DNA from: Piezodorus guildinii
Taxonomy: Eukaryota; Arthropoda; Insecta; Hemiptera; Pentatomidae
Assembly (NCBI GenBank): GCA_023052935.1
Contig: CM041294.1
Coordinates: forward strand, 18,252,635-18,316,634
DNA length: 64,000 bases
Direction: 5' to 3'
The notes beneath the pieces were generated by a model. That model was not told where the DNA came from and searched no databases. It saw nothing but the letters and a program-made list of their open reading frames with translations. Shown in pieces: positions 63,279 to 64,000 of this stretch; the first letter of the stretch is position 1, and the number at the start of each line of letters is the position of its first letter. A program made the position numbers and the translations under genes.

Positions 63279-64000
63279 AACAAAAACAATATGTTACTCT
63301 CCAATAATTTGGTAATAATAATAATAATTTGAGGTAGAGTGACAAGTTTGGTGACGATAGCAGCGTGTAGGGTAGTGAATGTGTATTAGTGTTTTTGAAA
63401 AGGTAATTCTATTTAAGCCGTCAGCAATTTCACATACATCTAAATATAAGTTTACCCAAAAATACTACGTAGCAAAGTCATGGAGAAACGTCTATATTTC
63501 ATATAATGTAAAGTGCTTTTGTCTCTTTAACCATTAAAATTGTCTCTTTTACCAAAAAAAAATTAAAGGATATATTTGGATGATAGTCCACCTACAGTTA
63601 GGTTCTTGGATGTCTTATTTTTACATGTATTATAATTGCTAAGATGTGAGGTGTTAATGGTGCTTTTGCTACTAGGAAATGGAATATTCTTATGAAAGAC
63701 CGTCATCAGTAATATTGAATACAGTATTAAAAAAAAAATCTTGATATTAAAAAACCTTATCCATTATATAAAGTTTATTAACTAAAAATTTCAGATTGTT
63801 ATTTAAATCTACCTAACCATAATCCGAACTTTTCATTATAGCTGCTGTTAAAAAAAGAAACTAAGGCTCCTTTAATTCTCAAGAACATAAAACATTCAAT
63901 GTCAATAATAATATTTACCTTTCAGGAAAAAGTAGTTAGAGCACATAATAATATATTTTTAAAAAAACTATAAATTTAAATAATGAAAATCTTTTCAACG
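63279..64000. other. AT-rich end of window
   Basis: An AAT repeat lies near 63313-63330. No gene or repeat copy recognised. Confidence 0.4.

Noticed and set aside
1..64000. CRISPR arrays, prokaryotic operons, phage or plasmid features
   Set aside because: No regularly spaced repeats of CRISPR type, no ribosome-binding pattern and no compact gene layout. All recognisable proteins are from eukaryotic transposons.
1..64000. Integrated viral sequence or LTR retrotransposon
   Set aside because: I saw no protease-RT-integrase arrangement, primer-binding site, paired LTRs or viral structural motif; every RT here is of non-LTR type.

Overview
This window looks like intergenic, transposon-saturated DNA from an animal nuclear genome, most likely an insect or another arthropod. 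The base composition is strongly AT-rich, with long poly-A/poly-T runs and AT and GT microsatellites. There is no dense gene array, operon or bacterial ribosome-binding signal. The recognisable proteins are all transposon proteins: reverse transcriptases, RNase H domains, zinc knuckles and D34D mariner transposases. A 35-base match to the 5' part of U6 snRNA and tRNA-derived SINE heads also fit a metazoan. I found no convincing host protein-coding gene; one hydrophobic segment near 20.1 to 20.4 kb is a weak candidate for a terminal exon.

Non-LTR retrotransposons. The commonest is a Jockey-like LINE, called family A here. It occurs mostly as 5'-truncated copies with poly-A tails and 10-12 bp target-site duplications (TSDs), at 0.8-1.6, 2.3-4.2, 5.9-7.0, 11.1-11.6, 13.8-14.5, 27.9-29.2, 38.4-41.3 and 47.6-48.2 kb. 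Others are an RTE-type element with a 567-codon open RT frame (17.3-19.0 kb), an RNase H-bearing LINE with a 53-base poly-A (25.8-26.9 kb), zinc-knuckle LINE ends (23.3, 24.6 and 60.8 kb), a CR1-like end (40.3 kb) and several decayed fragments.

DNA transposons. There is one cecropia-like mariner (19.0-19.9 kb), three copies of an internally deleted mariner (21, 35 and 42 kb), and another deleted mariner (36.6-37.5 kb). There is also a hAT MITE with an 8-bp TSD (4.6 kb), three copies of a 145-bp palindromic MITE, and a family (K) with AATT flanks and repeated subterminal motifs (22.4, 24.2 and 49.8-51.0 kb).

The most striking component is a 0.7-1.4 kb repeat family, 12 copies in 64 kb. It has a short hairpin and a terminal 12-mer at one end, and the inverted 12-mer about 20 bases inside the other end. 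It carries a variable GT/AC microsatellite and inserts into T-runs without clear TSDs. This architecture resembles non-autonomous Helentron (HINE/DINE-1-like) elements, but the assignment is an inference.

The layout is heavily nested: Helentron-like copies sit in LINE A, MITEs in Helentron-like copies, a LINE in a Helentron-like copy, a CR1-like end in LINE A, a mariner at the RTE tail and a retroposon in a mariner. This allows relative dating. Two inverted structures carry motifs reminiscent of hammerhead ribozymes of Penelope-like elements. A LINE-containing segment at 24-27 kb has an unoccupied paralogue near 46 kb that confirms the insertion site.
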